Part shown: positions 8,163-16,034 of the stretch, piece by piece
How positions within the stretch are numbered: position 1 is the first letter of the stretch
Layout of the letters: the number at the start of each line of letters is the position of its first letter
Notes under the pieces: model-generated
Database searches by the model: none
What the model was told of the DNA's origin: nothing
Seen by the model: the letters and a program-made list of their open reading frames with translations, nothing else
Translations under genes and position numbers: made by a program
From: an uncultured Prosthecobacter sp.
GTDB taxonomy: Bacteria; Verrucomicrobiota; Verrucomicrobiia; Verrucomicrobiales; Verrucomicrobiaceae
Assembly (NCBI GenBank): GCA_937941745.1
Contig: CALDGV010000810.1
Location: forward strand, 1 to 19,114
Length of the DNA stretch: 19,114 nt
Reading direction: 5' to 3'

Positions 8163-9143
8163 TCATTCCACACCGTTCACGACGTTCTCAAGCCTGGCCC
8201 CCGTGACCGCCGCCAGCGCAATGCGCGCCGAAGTGCTCCTCATTTCAATCTTGGACTCCACGCTGCAAAAGGCCGCGTGACAAGTGGCGATGAGGTTCGG
8301 CGTCGCGGCCTCGACCTCACTGCGCAGTGGTTCGTCCTCGATCACATCGAGTCCTGCACCGGCGATGCGGCCTTCCCACAGCGCCGCGAAGATGGCCTCC
8401 TTCTTAATGATGCCGCCCCGCGCGGTGTTCACCACAAACGCGCCCGGCTTGAGCAACGCCAGCTCACGCTCTGCGATGAGGTGACGTGTCTCGCGGTTCA
8501 GCGGGCAATGCAGCGACAAGACGTCACTGTGCATGAGCAGTTCTTCGAGCGACTGAACGCGTGTGACACCCACGGCTTTGTCCGCGCCATTTGGAAGATA
8601 CGGATCATGAAACAGCACCCGGAAGCCAAGCGCCTTGGCCCGCAGTGCGGTCGCTGTGCCTATGCGCCCGAGGCCGACGATGCCGAATGTCAGCTCGCGC
8701 AGCCGCCGCAGCCTTGCGCCGACCTTGATGTTCCACCCCAGCTGCTTCGCCTCTGTATCCAGCGGGAAAAGCTGGCGGCATAAGGCCATGGCAAGCGCGA
8801 TGGCATGGTCCGCCACCTCCTCCGTGCCGTAATCTGGCACGTTGCACACCGCGATGCCGCACTCCCGCGCCGCCGTGATGTCCACGCTGTCGAAGCCGAC
8901 GCCATTGCGGATGATCGCCCGGCAGTTCCTGAGCCTTGCAATCCCCTGCGCCGTCAAAGGCATGTTGTGCCAGATGATGATGGCATGGGCTCCCGCGATC
9001 TCGTCATCAAGGTCTGCGTCCGTGTCACAGAGGTGCCTCGTGACCTTGGCAGAGCTACCGATGATGGCCTTTTCAATGGCGGACTCGGCATCGCCCTGAG
9101 GAGCCGTGCGCCAGTCGATGATGGCGATGTGAGGAAGGCTCAT
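8163..9143 (-). CDS. CtBP-like NAD-dependent D-isomer 2-hydroxyacid dehydrogenase
   Basis: The 326-residue cytosolic enzyme has a nucleotide-binding GxGxxG (G157-LG-RI-G162) in GIVGLGRIGTATALRAKALG and the catalytic triad R242 (NTARGG), E269 (DVIEDEP) and H289. The region around the catalytic His reads TCHAAF followed by ESKIEMR, much closer to C-terminal-binding-protein (CtBP)-type dehydrogenases (TPHAAWYSE...SIEMR) than to the usual TPHxG of PGDH or LDH; a Cys replaces the usual Pro. NGVGFDSVDI, AVCNVPDYGTEEVADHA and DPYLPNGADKA also fit CtBP-type proteins. The substrate is unknown, but a 2-keto/2-hydroxy acid pair is expected. ATG 9143 lies within the DUF1501 stop (overlap ATGA), which fixes the start and implies translational coupling. 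Confidence 0.9.
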   Translation of the reverse strand: MSLPHIAIIDWRTAPQGDAESAIEKAIIGSSAKVTRHLCDTDADLDDEIAGAHAIIIWHNMPLTAQGIARLRNCRAIIRNGVGFDSVDITAARECGIAVCNVPDYGTEEVADHAIALAMALCRQLFPLDTEAKQLGWNIKVGARLRRLRELTFGIVGLGRIGTATALRAKALGFRVLFHDPYLPNGADKAVGVTRVQSLEELLMHSDVLSLHCPLNRETRHLIAERELALLKPGAFVVNTARGGIIKKEAIFAALWEGRIAGAGLDVIEDEPLRSEVEAATPNLIATCHAAFCSVESKIEMRSTSARIALAAVTGARLENVVNGVE

Positions 9144-10549
9144 GTGATGATCTGCTTGATGACATGGCCATGCACATCGGTGAGACGACGCTGGATGCCG
9201 TTGTGGTAGTAGCTGAGTTTTTCGTGATCGAGACCGAGAAGGTGCAGCGCGGTGGCATGCAGGTCGTAGCAATAGGCCGGGTCTTCGGCAGCCTTGAAGC
9301 CGAGGTCATCCGTGCTGCCGTAGGCCGTGCCGCCTTGAATGCCACCACCCGCCATCCAGGCGGTGAAGGCACCCGGATTGTGGTCGCGGCCCTTGCCTGC
9401 GCCCTGCGCGGCAGGCTGGCGGCCAAACTCAGTGGTGCAGATCACCAGCGTGCTTTCCAGCAGGCCTCGCGATTTGAGGTCCATCAGCAGCGCCGCGGCG
9501 CCGGCATCGAGAATGGGCCCCCAGTAGCCGTGATCGCGCACAAGGTCCTCATGGCTGTCCCAGTTCGGGCGGATCTTCTTGGCGGTGGTGTTTTCAGCAC
9601 CACAGAAAAGCTGCACGAAGCGCACCCCGCGCTCCACCATGCGCCTGGCCAGAAGGCACTGGCGCCCGAACGGCCCGATGTCCTCATGGTCGAGCTGATA
9701 GAGCTTCTTCGTGGCTTCGGTCTCAGCGTTGACATCCGTGGCCTCAGGCGCGCTGAGCTGCAAACGTGCAGCGAGCTCATAGGCGGCGATTCGGGCCTCG
9801 AGTTCCGAGTTGTCGGGCCTTGCCGCGGCATGCTGGCGGTTGAGCACCTGGAGAAACTCACGGCCTTTTTGCTCCGAACCTTCCAGGTAGCCTTTGGGCG
9901 GAAAAAGATCGGCGATCGGCGGCTTTTCCGCATCGGTGGCGATCACGGTGCCTTGGTGAATTGCGGGCAGGAAGCCTGCCCCCCAGTTCAAAACACCACC
10001 GGGCGGCAGGCCGCGTGGATCCGGCAGCACGACAAAGGCCGGCAGGTCCTCGCTGAGGCTGCCGAGGCCGTAGGTGACCCAGGCGCCCATCGTCGGAAAG
10101 CCGGGGAGGATGAAGCCGCTGTTCGCCATGAACATCGCGGGACCGTGCAGCGCCGTTTTGCTCTGCATGGAGTGGATGAAGGCCATGTCGTCCACCTTTT
10201 GGGCGAGTTTCGGAAACAGGTCGCTCATCCAGCGGCCGCACTCGCCGTGCTGGCGGAACTTCCACCAGCTCTGCTGGCAGTTGCCAGGCTTGGATGCGAA
10301 AAACTGCATCTTGCCATCAGGATCGAAGGGCTTGCCCTGCCGCTTTGCCAGCTCCGGCTTGTAGTCCCAGGTGTCCACGTGCGAGAGCCCCCCAGGGCAG
10401 AAAATCTGGATCACCGCCCGTGCCTTGGCCGCGTGATGTCCGCCTTTCGGGGACAAGGGACTCGCCGCCGCCGAGGCATCACGATGCAGCAGAGATGCCA
10501 GAGCAGCTCCACTGAGGCTTTGAAGGAGGTTGCGGCGGGAATGCGTCAT
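9140..10549 (-). CDS. DUF1501 protein with Tat signal
   Basis: The 469-residue product opens with a twin-arginine signal, S4-R5-R6-N7-L8-L9, then a hydrophobic stretch (SLSGAALASLL) and an Ala-rich cleavage region, so it should be exported folded. Family features include IQIFCPGGLSHVDTWDYKP near the start, FPTMGAWVTYGLGS, RRMVERGVRFVQLF, VICTTEFGRQP and GRDHNPGAFTAWMAGGGIQGG. DUF1501 belongs to the alkaline-phosphatase/sulfatase-like superfamily, and the D and H residues in these motifs may form a metal site, but its reaction is not known. It normally travels with a PSD1 (DUF1553) gene; here the only such gene in the window is over 4 kb away, and this gene is instead coupled to a dehydrogenase. 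A strong palindrome abuts its start codon, and no Shine-Dalgarno sequence is visible. Confidence 0.92.
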   Translation of the reverse strand: MTHSRRNLLQSLSGAALASLLHRDASAAASPLSPKGGHHAAKARAVIQIFCPGGLSHVDTWDYKPELAKRQGKPFDPDGKMQFFASKPGNCQQSWWKFRQHGECGRWMSDLFPKLAQKVDDMAFIHSMQSKTALHGPAMFMANSGFILPGFPTMGAWVTYGLGSLSEDLPAFVVLPDPRGLPPGGVLNWGAGFLPAIHQGTVIATDAEKPPIADLFPPKGYLEGSEQKGREFLQVLNRQHAAARPDNSELEARIAAYELAARLQLSAPEATDVNAETEATKKLYQLDHEDIGPFGRQCLLARRMVERGVRFVQLFCGAENTTAKKIRPNWDSHEDLVRDHGYWGPILDAGAAALLMDLKSRGLLESTLVICTTEFGRQPAAQGAGKGRDHNPGAFTAWMAGGGIQGGTAYGSTDDLGFKAAEDPAYCYDLHATALHLLGLDHEKLSYYHNGIQRRLTDVHGHVIKQIIT

Positions 10550-10573
10550 TGAAATTGGTCAGACCAATTTCAA
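10549..10573. promoter_or_regulatory. Perfect palindrome, GntR/FCD-type operator candidate
   Basis: The arms TTGAAATTGGTC (10549-10560) and GACCAATTTCAA (10562-10573) are exact reverse complements around a single A. The core TGGTCAGACCA with AATT flanks resembles operators of the FadR/PdhR/LldR group of GntR regulators, which bind AATTGGT-N3-ACCAATT-type sites. It occupies the divergent DUF1501/WD40 intergenic region, and its left end is the first base of the DUF1501 start codon. Binding could block initiation at DUF1501 and influence the opposite gene. No GntR-family gene is in the window. Confidence 0.75.
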
Positions 10574-10709
10574 AACGAGTTTCGGAACCTCTTCTTGCAG
10601 CCACGCTGGACCACCCAGCCTCATTTTTGCGTTCACCCGACAGCCTCAGGGACAGTCCTGCGGACGAAGGATGCGCAAACTCCCCTTCTGCGACCGTATG
10701 CTGCCGGTC

Positions 10710-13106
10710 ATGTCTCGATCCAGCCTTCTTGCAGTCTCGCTTTCGTTGCCTTCCCTGCTCACCGCCGCACCGGTGAACTATGAGAAGGAAGTGCTGCCAT
10801 TCCTGAAGGACAACTGCATCGCCTGCCACAACAAGACGACCACCAAGGGTGGCCTGAACATGGAGACGCCTGAGCTAATGAAGAAAGGCGGAGACAATGG
10901 CGCGAGCATCGAGCCAGGCGCAGGAGCCAAGAGCCTCGTCTGGCAGGCGGCGGCCGGTCATTGGGACTCTGAAATGCCGCCCAAGGGCAACAAGGTGGGG
11001 GCGACGCCGCTGGATGAAGCCGAACTTGCCCTGCTCAAGCAGTGGATTGACGAAGGAGCCCACCATGCCGCCAAGCAGGAGCGCCAGATTGCCTGGGAGC
11101 CGCTTCCGGCAGCCTTCGCGCCCATCTTTGCCTGCGATGTCACCCCCGATGGCAGTCTGGCCGCTGCAGCACGGGGCAATCAGATTGCCCTCTACCATCT
11201 GCCCACCGGCGCTTTGGTCACACGTCTGACGGATGAGACCCTCATCAAGTCCGGCCTCTACAAGAAGCCCGGCGTGGCACACCGGGACATCGTGCCGACA
11301 CTGCTTTTCACTCCCGACGGCCAGCGGCTGCTTACCGGCAGCTATCGTGAAGTGAAGGTTTGGAAACGGGTGGACATCACTCCCCGAACCGTGGCCACGA
11401 CGAAGCCCGCCAGCACAGGTGGCAAGTTCAAGCTCAGCCCCACCCCAGTAGCAGACGGCGTGTCCCTCATGGATCAGGCCACAGGCAAAGCCCTGCGTGA
11501 ACTCAAGCATGGAGCCAAGATCACGGCCTACAGCCTCAGCGCAGACGAGCAGAAGATCGCCACGGCGGGTGCCGACCACAAAATCAAGATCTGGGAGACG
11601 GCGACGGGCAAGCTGATGCTGGAGATCGTCAGCCAGGCCGAAGCAGATCGGCAGGTGGCTGAGAAGGCGGCCCAGCTCGCCAGAGCCACCATGGAAACCG
11701 TCTGGAAAAACGAGATGATCAAGAAGGCCGAGAAGGACGTGACCGACCTCGCCGCACGCCTGAAGAAGGCCCATGAACTGGCTGACCTCGCCAAAAAGGC
11801 TCTCGAGGAGAAGAAAAAGGACATTCAGCCCAAGACTGAGGCTCAGGCCGCTGCAGCCAAGGCACTCAAAGAGGTCGAAGACCAGATCGCCAAGCTGCCA
11901 CAGGGCACCAAGCCCGATGAAGCACTGGCGAAGAAGCTGACAGAATCCCGCGACAAGGCTGACAAGGCGGCGAGCGCACTCAAATTAGCCCAGGAAACCC
12001 TGGAGCGCGCTGAGACCGCCATCACCGACACCGCCAACGAGATCAAGGTTGTGACCGATGCTAGCAGCAAGGCCAGTCAAGCGGTCACAGCCGCCAAGGC
12101 TGCCGCTGAGCAGGCCAAGAAGGATCAGGAAGCCGCCACCGCAGCCAAAGCCGCGGCTGACAAAGCCCGGACAAGCTCGGTCCCCGAATTGATGTCACTG
12201 GCGTTTTCACCGGATGGCCAGCAGCTCGCGGGCCTCGACGGCTCCGAGCAGGTCTTCACCTGGGCGGTGACCACCGGCAGGGGCATTGGCAAAGCCGTCG
12301 TTTCCGCCGCAGGCAAGGGCGCAAGCTTGAGCTGGCCCGGATCGGAGGGATGCATCACCACCGGCGACAAGGCCAGCGTGCTGGTGCCTGACCCTGCCAA
12401 GGCCGCCTGGAAGCTGGAAAAGACGCTGGGCAGCGGCGATGGCAAATCTCCCATCACCGACCGGGTGAATGCGCTCGATCTGGCCCCAGACGGCCGCACG
12501 CTGGCCGTCGGCTCAGGCGAACCTTCACGCAGCGGCGACATCTCCCTCTGGGATCTGACCTCGGGCAAGCTCACGGCGCGTTACGATGAGCGGCACCTCG
12601 ACACGGTTCATGCCCTCGACTTCTCTCCTGACGGCAAACTGCTAGCCTCAGGGGGGGCCGACAAGGCCGTGCGGATCACGGAGCTGAGCAGCGGCAAAAT
12701 GGTGAAGCTTTTTGAAGGCCACACCCACCATGTGCTGGGGCTTGGCTGGCGCGCCGATGGCAGGCTGCTGGCCAGCTCCGGAGCCGACAATGTCGTCAAA
12801 ATCTGGGACTGGACCACCGGCGACCGCCGCAAAAACGTGGAAGGCTGGGACAAGGAGGTCACCGCGCTCCGTTACCTGCCTGGAGCAGATGCCGCCGCCA
12901 CCACTGCCGGTGACGGCAAGGTGCGTCTCATCAACAGCGATGGGGGCGAAGTGAAAAAGCTGTCCGGGGCCGCGGATTTCATGAACAGCCTTGGCCTGAC
13001 ACAGCATGGCGAAATGCTGGTGGCCGGTGGTGAAGACGGCGTCCTCCACGTCTGGGATCTTGCCAGCGCCAAGGAGACCGCCACGTTCAAAGCCGACGCC
13101 CCTTAG
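10710..13106 (+). CDS. Exported cytochrome C / WD40-repeat protein with internal coiled coil
   Basis: The 798-residue product has a signal peptide (MSRSSLLAVSLSLPSLLTAA). ATG 10698 and the long frame back to 10530 are alternative starts. Residues about 22-115 form a PSCyt1-like heme domain with C36-IA-C39-H40 and a likely axial M89 in EMPPKG. WD40 blades follow: FACDVTPDGSLAAAARG, PTLLFTPDGQRLLTGSYREV and KIATAGADHKIKIWETATG. Residues about 308-490 are an Ala/Lys/Glu-rich coiled coil, and the propeller then resumes with at least five blades (LAFSPDGQQLA, LDFSPDGKLLASGGADKAV, LASSGADNVVKIWDWTTG, AGGEDGVLHVWDL). WD40 domains are protein-binding scaffolds, so an envelope-associated scaffold carrying a heme is the likeliest reading. 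It is divergent from the DUF1501 gene and ends 6 bases from the convergent sialidase gene. Confidence 0.88.
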   Translation: MSRSSLLAVSLSLPSLLTAAPVNYEKEVLPFLKDNCIACHNKTTTKGGLNMETPELMKKGGDNGASIEPGAGAKSLVWQAAAGHWDSEMPPKGNKVGATPLDEAELALLKQWIDEGAHHAAKQERQIAWEPLPAAFAPIFACDVTPDGSLAAAARGNQIALYHLPTGALVTRLTDETLIKSGLYKKPGVAHRDIVPTLLFTPDGQRLLTGSYREVKVWKRVDITPRTVATTKPASTGGKFKLSPTPVADGVSLMDQATGKALRELKHGAKITAYSLSADEQKIATAGADHKIKIWETATGKLMLEIVSQAEADRQVAEKAAQLARATMETVWKNEMIKKAEKDVTDLAARLKKAHELADLAKKALEEKKKDIQPKTEAQAAAAKALKEVEDQIAKLPQGTKPDEALAKKLTESRDKADKAASALKLAQETLERAETAITDTANEIKVVTDASSKASQAVTAAKAAAEQAKKDQEAATAAKAAADKARTSSVPELMSLAFSPDGQQLAGLDGSEQVFTWAVTTGRGIGKAVVSAAGKGASLSWPGSEGCITTGDKASVLVPDPAKAAWKLEKTLGSGDGKSPITDRVNALDLAPDGRTLAVGSGEPSRSGDISLWDLTSGKLTARYDERHLDTVHALDFSPDGKLLASGGADKAVRITELSSGKMVKLFEGHTHHVLGLGWRADGRLLASSGADNVVKIWDWTTGDRRKNVEGWDKEVTALRYLPGADAAATTAGDGKVRLINSDGGEVKKLSGAADFMNSLGLTQHGEMLVAGGEDGVLHVWDLASAKETATFKADAP

Positions 13107-13112
13107 AATGCC

Positions 13113-14882
13113 TCAAGGTCCGGTCTTCAGGCTGCTGAGGGCAATCACGGCCATTTCCGCGCTGTTGTAGTTGCTGCCGCGCCCGCCGTTGTTGGAAAAG
13201 CCAACATACAGCCTGCCATCGTGCTCAATGGCGCAGGGATAGGACAGGCTGGCCTTGGCATTCGATTCACCAGGCCCCTCATGCACGGCATGGCGGATGA
13301 CGAAGACCCTGCTGAAGACTTTCTGGCCGGGCTCACTGACAGCGATCGTGAGAGGAGACCTGCGGCCACCATTACTGGCCGCGTTGGTGGCCACCAGATA
13401 GTACTGCCCCGTGCTCAACATGCCAGCCGCAGGCTTGGAGGTGGTCATCGGCAGGTTGCTCTCGCCCATGACAGTCCAGGTGCGCCCGTAGTCCTGGCTG
13501 CGCGCCGTCAGTGCGAGCGGCTTGCCGCCATAGCGGGAGATGTTCAGCACCTCAGCCCCCTGCACGATGATGGAGGATTCACCCCACATCCTCACGCCTT
13601 GATGAACCGGGATGGAGACAAAGTCCCAGCGGGTGAAATCATCGCCGTGGCTGATGGCCACCGCCGCAGGGTGAGTGCCCTTTTCGGAATACACCCCGGC
13701 GCTGATGCCCGGCATGATCCAGTTCCCATCCGCCATTCGCACAGGCTGGTTGAGTGCCCAGAAGCCGTTTTCCACCACGACGCCGTGCTTGATCCATTTT
13801 CCACTGACCTCATCGAGAGAATAGGCGCGGGTGTGGATGCGCTCCATCTTGCCGTAGTAGGCTCCATGAAAGGCCCAAAGCCTGCCCTGATGGGAAAGGA
13901 ACACGCCATGGCTCACGGCAAGATCCTTTTCATCGCCGGCATCAATGACCTGGAGCGGCCCCCAGGTACTGCCGCCATCCTCGCTCACCCGATACTGCGC
14001 CTCCTCCGTCACGGTGTTCTCCTCCCCCAGGTTATGCCCGATGGAGGCATAGAGACGGCCTTTGTGCCAGGCCAGTCCGACACCGTGCAGGAAGGTGTAG
14101 CCATCGCCTTGCTTGTCCCACTTCTTGATCACGTGAAACTCCACGTCCTTCAGCACCGGCAGTTCAGCGGCCACGCCGAGCTTCCGTGCATCATCCCAGA
14201 GCGGAAATCCGGCCAGCTTGGGCTTGGGGAGGTCATGAACCGCCGTCACCGGCCGGTAGCCAGCCTTCACCTCATCCGCCGTCCAGGCGCGAGGTTCGAT
14301 CTTCAAGTCATCCAGCGCCCCGTGGAAGGTCTGGCGTGCATGACCCGCATCCCAAATGCCTCCGAGCGTGACCGGCGTGGCATGATTCGGCAGCTTCAGG
14401 GCCAGCTTCGCCTCGCCCACCTGATCGCCATTGAGGTAAAGCGCCGCCCTGGCCGGGCTGATGACCAGCACGGCCTGATGCCAGCGTCCGGCATCGACCG
14501 GCTTTTTGCCTGCAATCACCGTCCATCCCTGCTGCCGCAGGTGGGCACGCACCGTGCCATCCGGCTCCAGAGTGATCCCCCATGCACGCTCATTGCTGGA
14601 ATAGCGGTTCTTGCCCACGATCATCTGCTGCGAGCCTTCAGGCTGATAGGCGTTGAACCAGACGGACACGGTGAAGGCCTCCTGCGCACCCAGTGCAGCA
14701 CTGTCACGCAGCTCCAGCACGGAGGAGCCATCAAGCACGAGGCTCTGCTGCACCGCGCCTTGGGCCACCCGGGCCTGCCCTCGGGCCATGATGGAGCTGT
14801 CCAACTGGTCGAGAGTCCATGAGGCAGGCTCCGCGAGGAGCATGCATGGCGTCAGCAGGGCATGGGCGAGAAGTCGTTTCAT
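13113..14882 (-). CDS. Exported LamG-sialidase (BNR) family protein
   Basis: The 589-residue product has a short signal peptide (MKRLLAHALLTPCMLLAEPA). Residues about 45-205 are a concanavalin-A-like/LamG domain (FTVSVWFNAY, RWHQAVLVISPARAALYLNG, GALDDLKIEPRAWTADEV). The rest is a sialidase-type six-bladed propeller with two Asp boxes, S300-EDGGST-W307 and S462-QDYGRT-W469, and a C-terminal YPCAIEHDGRLYVGFSNNGG. R450, and E435 in WGES, are candidates for active-site residues, but I cannot place the complete Arg triad and Tyr nucleophile. Activity on sialic acid is therefore unproven; other propeller-fold glycosidases are possible. The divergent LacI-family regulator, 98 bases away, is the natural candidate to control it. 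Confidence 0.85.
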   Translation of the reverse strand: MKRLLAHALLTPCMLLAEPASWTLDQLDSSIMARGQARVAQGAVQQSLVLDGSSVLELRDSAALGAQEAFTVSVWFNAYQPEGSQQMIVGKNRYSSNERAWGITLEPDGTVRAHLRQQGWTVIAGKKPVDAGRWHQAVLVISPARAALYLNGDQVGEAKLALKLPNHATPVTLGGIWDAGHARQTFHGALDDLKIEPRAWTADEVKAGYRPVTAVHDLPKPKLAGFPLWDDARKLGVAAELPVLKDVEFHVIKKWDKQGDGYTFLHGVGLAWHKGRLYASIGHNLGEENTVTEEAQYRVSEDGGSTWGPLQVIDAGDEKDLAVSHGVFLSHQGRLWAFHGAYYGKMERIHTRAYSLDEVSGKWIKHGVVVENGFWALNQPVRMADGNWIMPGISAGVYSEKGTHPAAVAISHGDDFTRWDFVSIPVHQGVRMWGESSIIVQGAEVLNISRYGGKPLALTARSQDYGRTWTVMGESNLPMTTSKPAAGMLSTGQYYLVATNAASNGGRRSPLTIAVSEPGQKVFSRVFVIRHAVHEGPGESNAKASLSYPCAIEHDGRLYVGFSNNGGRGSNYNSAEMAVIALSSLKTGP

Positions 14883-14894
14883 GAGTGTGGCGGA

Positions 14895-14911
14895 CGAGAA
14901 CGAAGCGAGAA
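14895..14911. repeat. Helically phased direct repeat upstream of the sialidase gene
   Basis: CGAGAA occurs at 14895-14900 and 14906-14911, so the copies are one helical turn (11 bp) apart. Read on the minus strand they are TTCTCG repeats 13-29 bases before the sialidase ATG. They could be half-sites for a regulator, but the elements are only 6 bases long and LacI-family operators are normally inverted repeats. Confidence 0.2.
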
Positions 14912-14924
14912 AGCCGACTTCTGT

Positions 14925-14954
14925 TTGCGACCTGGGTTTTGCGCGGGTTATGTT
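14925..14954 (+). promoter_or_regulatory. Possible promoter of the LacI-family gene
   Basis: TTGCGA (14925-14930, 4 of 6 to the -35 consensus) and TATGTT (14949-14954, 4 of 6 to the -10) are separated by 18 bases and lie 26 bases before the ATG at 14981. This is the best sigma-70-like pair in the intergenic region, but each half is a modest match. Confidence 0.3.
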
Positions 14955-14980
14955 AACTCACTTTCCTGCCACCCCGCCTC

Positions 14981-16027
14981 ATGTCAGCCGCCAAAGCCAG
15001 TCTTCAGGATGTCGCACGTGCCGTGGGGGTTTCCATGATGACGGTCTCGCGTGCCCTGCGGGGTGCTCCAAAGGTTTCTGCCGAAACCCGGGAGAGGGTG
15101 CTGGCAGCCGCGCAAAGGCTGAACTACCAGCCGGACCCGCATCTGGCGCGCATGATGGCCGTGGTGCGAGGACGAAAAAGAGTCCGCCTGCGGGCAGTCA
15201 TCGCCGTGATCCGGGAGTTCGTGCCCAAGGATGAGCTGCTCAGCCCCTCCTACCAGTATGTGCCGATCGAGGACATCCGCCGCCGCGCCGAGGGGTATGG
15301 CTATGCCGTGGAGGAGTTCTGGCTGGGCAGGGAGGGCCTCACCCCGAAGAAGCTGCAGAAGATCCTGCATGCACGCGGCATCGAGGCGGTGCTCGTCTCG
15401 CCACAGAGCACGGAGCTGCCATGCAGCCGGCTCGACTACACCGGTTTTGCAGCGGTCATGTTCGGCCATGCCATGCGCCAGCCCGCCCTGCACCTCTGCG
15501 CCGGGAACATGAACCTCGGCATCCAGATGGCGGCGGCCACGCTGGCCGCACGCGGCTACCAGCGCATCGGCGTGGCCATCACCCGATGGATTGATGACCG
15601 GTCGGAAAATGGCTACAGCGGCGGCTGGTTCCACTTTCAGCAGGGACTGCCGGAATCACGGCGCGTGCCCATGCTGCTGCTGGCTCACAACAACCTCAGC
15701 CGGAGCTTCAACACCTTCTCGGAATGGATGCGCACGCACCAGCCCGATGCCCTGATCAGCTTCGACACACACGTTCCCGGATGGCTGAAGCGCCTCGGCC
15801 TGCGCATCCCGGAGGACATTGGTTTCGTCGTGCATGACTGGACCGCCGCCATGCAGGGGTATGCCGGCCTTTACCAGCGGCGGGACCACCTCGCGGCAGC
15901 AGCCGTGGACATGATCGTCACCCAGCTCACGCAGCATGAGCAGGGCGTGCCCGAGGTGCCACGCCAGCTCACGATTCCCCCGCTGTGGATCGAAGGCCCC
16001 AGCATCCGGCCGGAGCCATCGCATTAG
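14981..16027 (+). CDS. LacI-family transcriptional regulator
   Basis: The 348-residue product has an N-terminal LacI helix-turn-helix and hinge at residues about 7-60: SLQDVARAVGVSMMTVSRAL, then KVSAETRERVLAAAQRLNYQ. A periplasmic-binding-protein-like effector domain follows, with family-style segments ARGIEAVLVSP, ARGYQRIGVAI, PDALISFDTHVPGWLKRLG and IPEDIGFVVHDW. In this family the ligand is usually a sugar or derivative, and binding changes affinity for a palindromic operator. Being divergent from the LamG-sialidase gene and convergent (7-base gap) with the ceramidase-like gene, it probably controls one or both as well as itself. The effector cannot be deduced, and no clear LacI-type operator is visible in 14883-14980. 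Confidence 0.93.
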   Translation: MSAAKASLQDVARAVGVSMMTVSRALRGAPKVSAETRERVLAAAQRLNYQPDPHLARMMAVVRGRKRVRLRAVIAVIREFVPKDELLSPSYQYVPIEDIRRRAEGYGYAVEEFWLGREGLTPKKLQKILHARGIEAVLVSPQSTELPCSRLDYTGFAAVMFGHAMRQPALHLCAGNMNLGIQMAAATLAARGYQRIGVAITRWIDDRSENGYSGGWFHFQQGLPESRRVPMLLLAHNNLSRSFNTFSEWMRTHQPDALISFDTHVPGWLKRLGLRIPEDIGFVVHDWTAAMQGYAGLYQRRDHLAAAAVDMIVTQLTQHEQGVPEVPRQLTIPPLWIEGPSIRPEPSH

Positions 16028-16034
16028 GCCCCGA

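Noticed and set aside
9164..10552. 462-codon plus-strand open frame opposite DUF1501
   Set aside because: The DUF1501 family motifs and Tat signal on the minus strand are decisive.
10530..10709. N-terminal extension of the WD40 gene through the palindrome
   Set aside because: The extension would translate the operator and lacks conserved sequence; the signal peptide begins at 10710 (or at 10698).
13111..13140. CCTCA/TGAGG arms as a terminator between the WD40 and sialidase genes
   Set aside because: The arms are 5 bases with a 20-base loop and no T run on either strand.
13221..14822. 533-codon plus-strand open frame opposite the sialidase gene
   Set aside because: The minus-strand product has LamG and Asp-box motifs; the plus frame is Arg/His-rich without domains.
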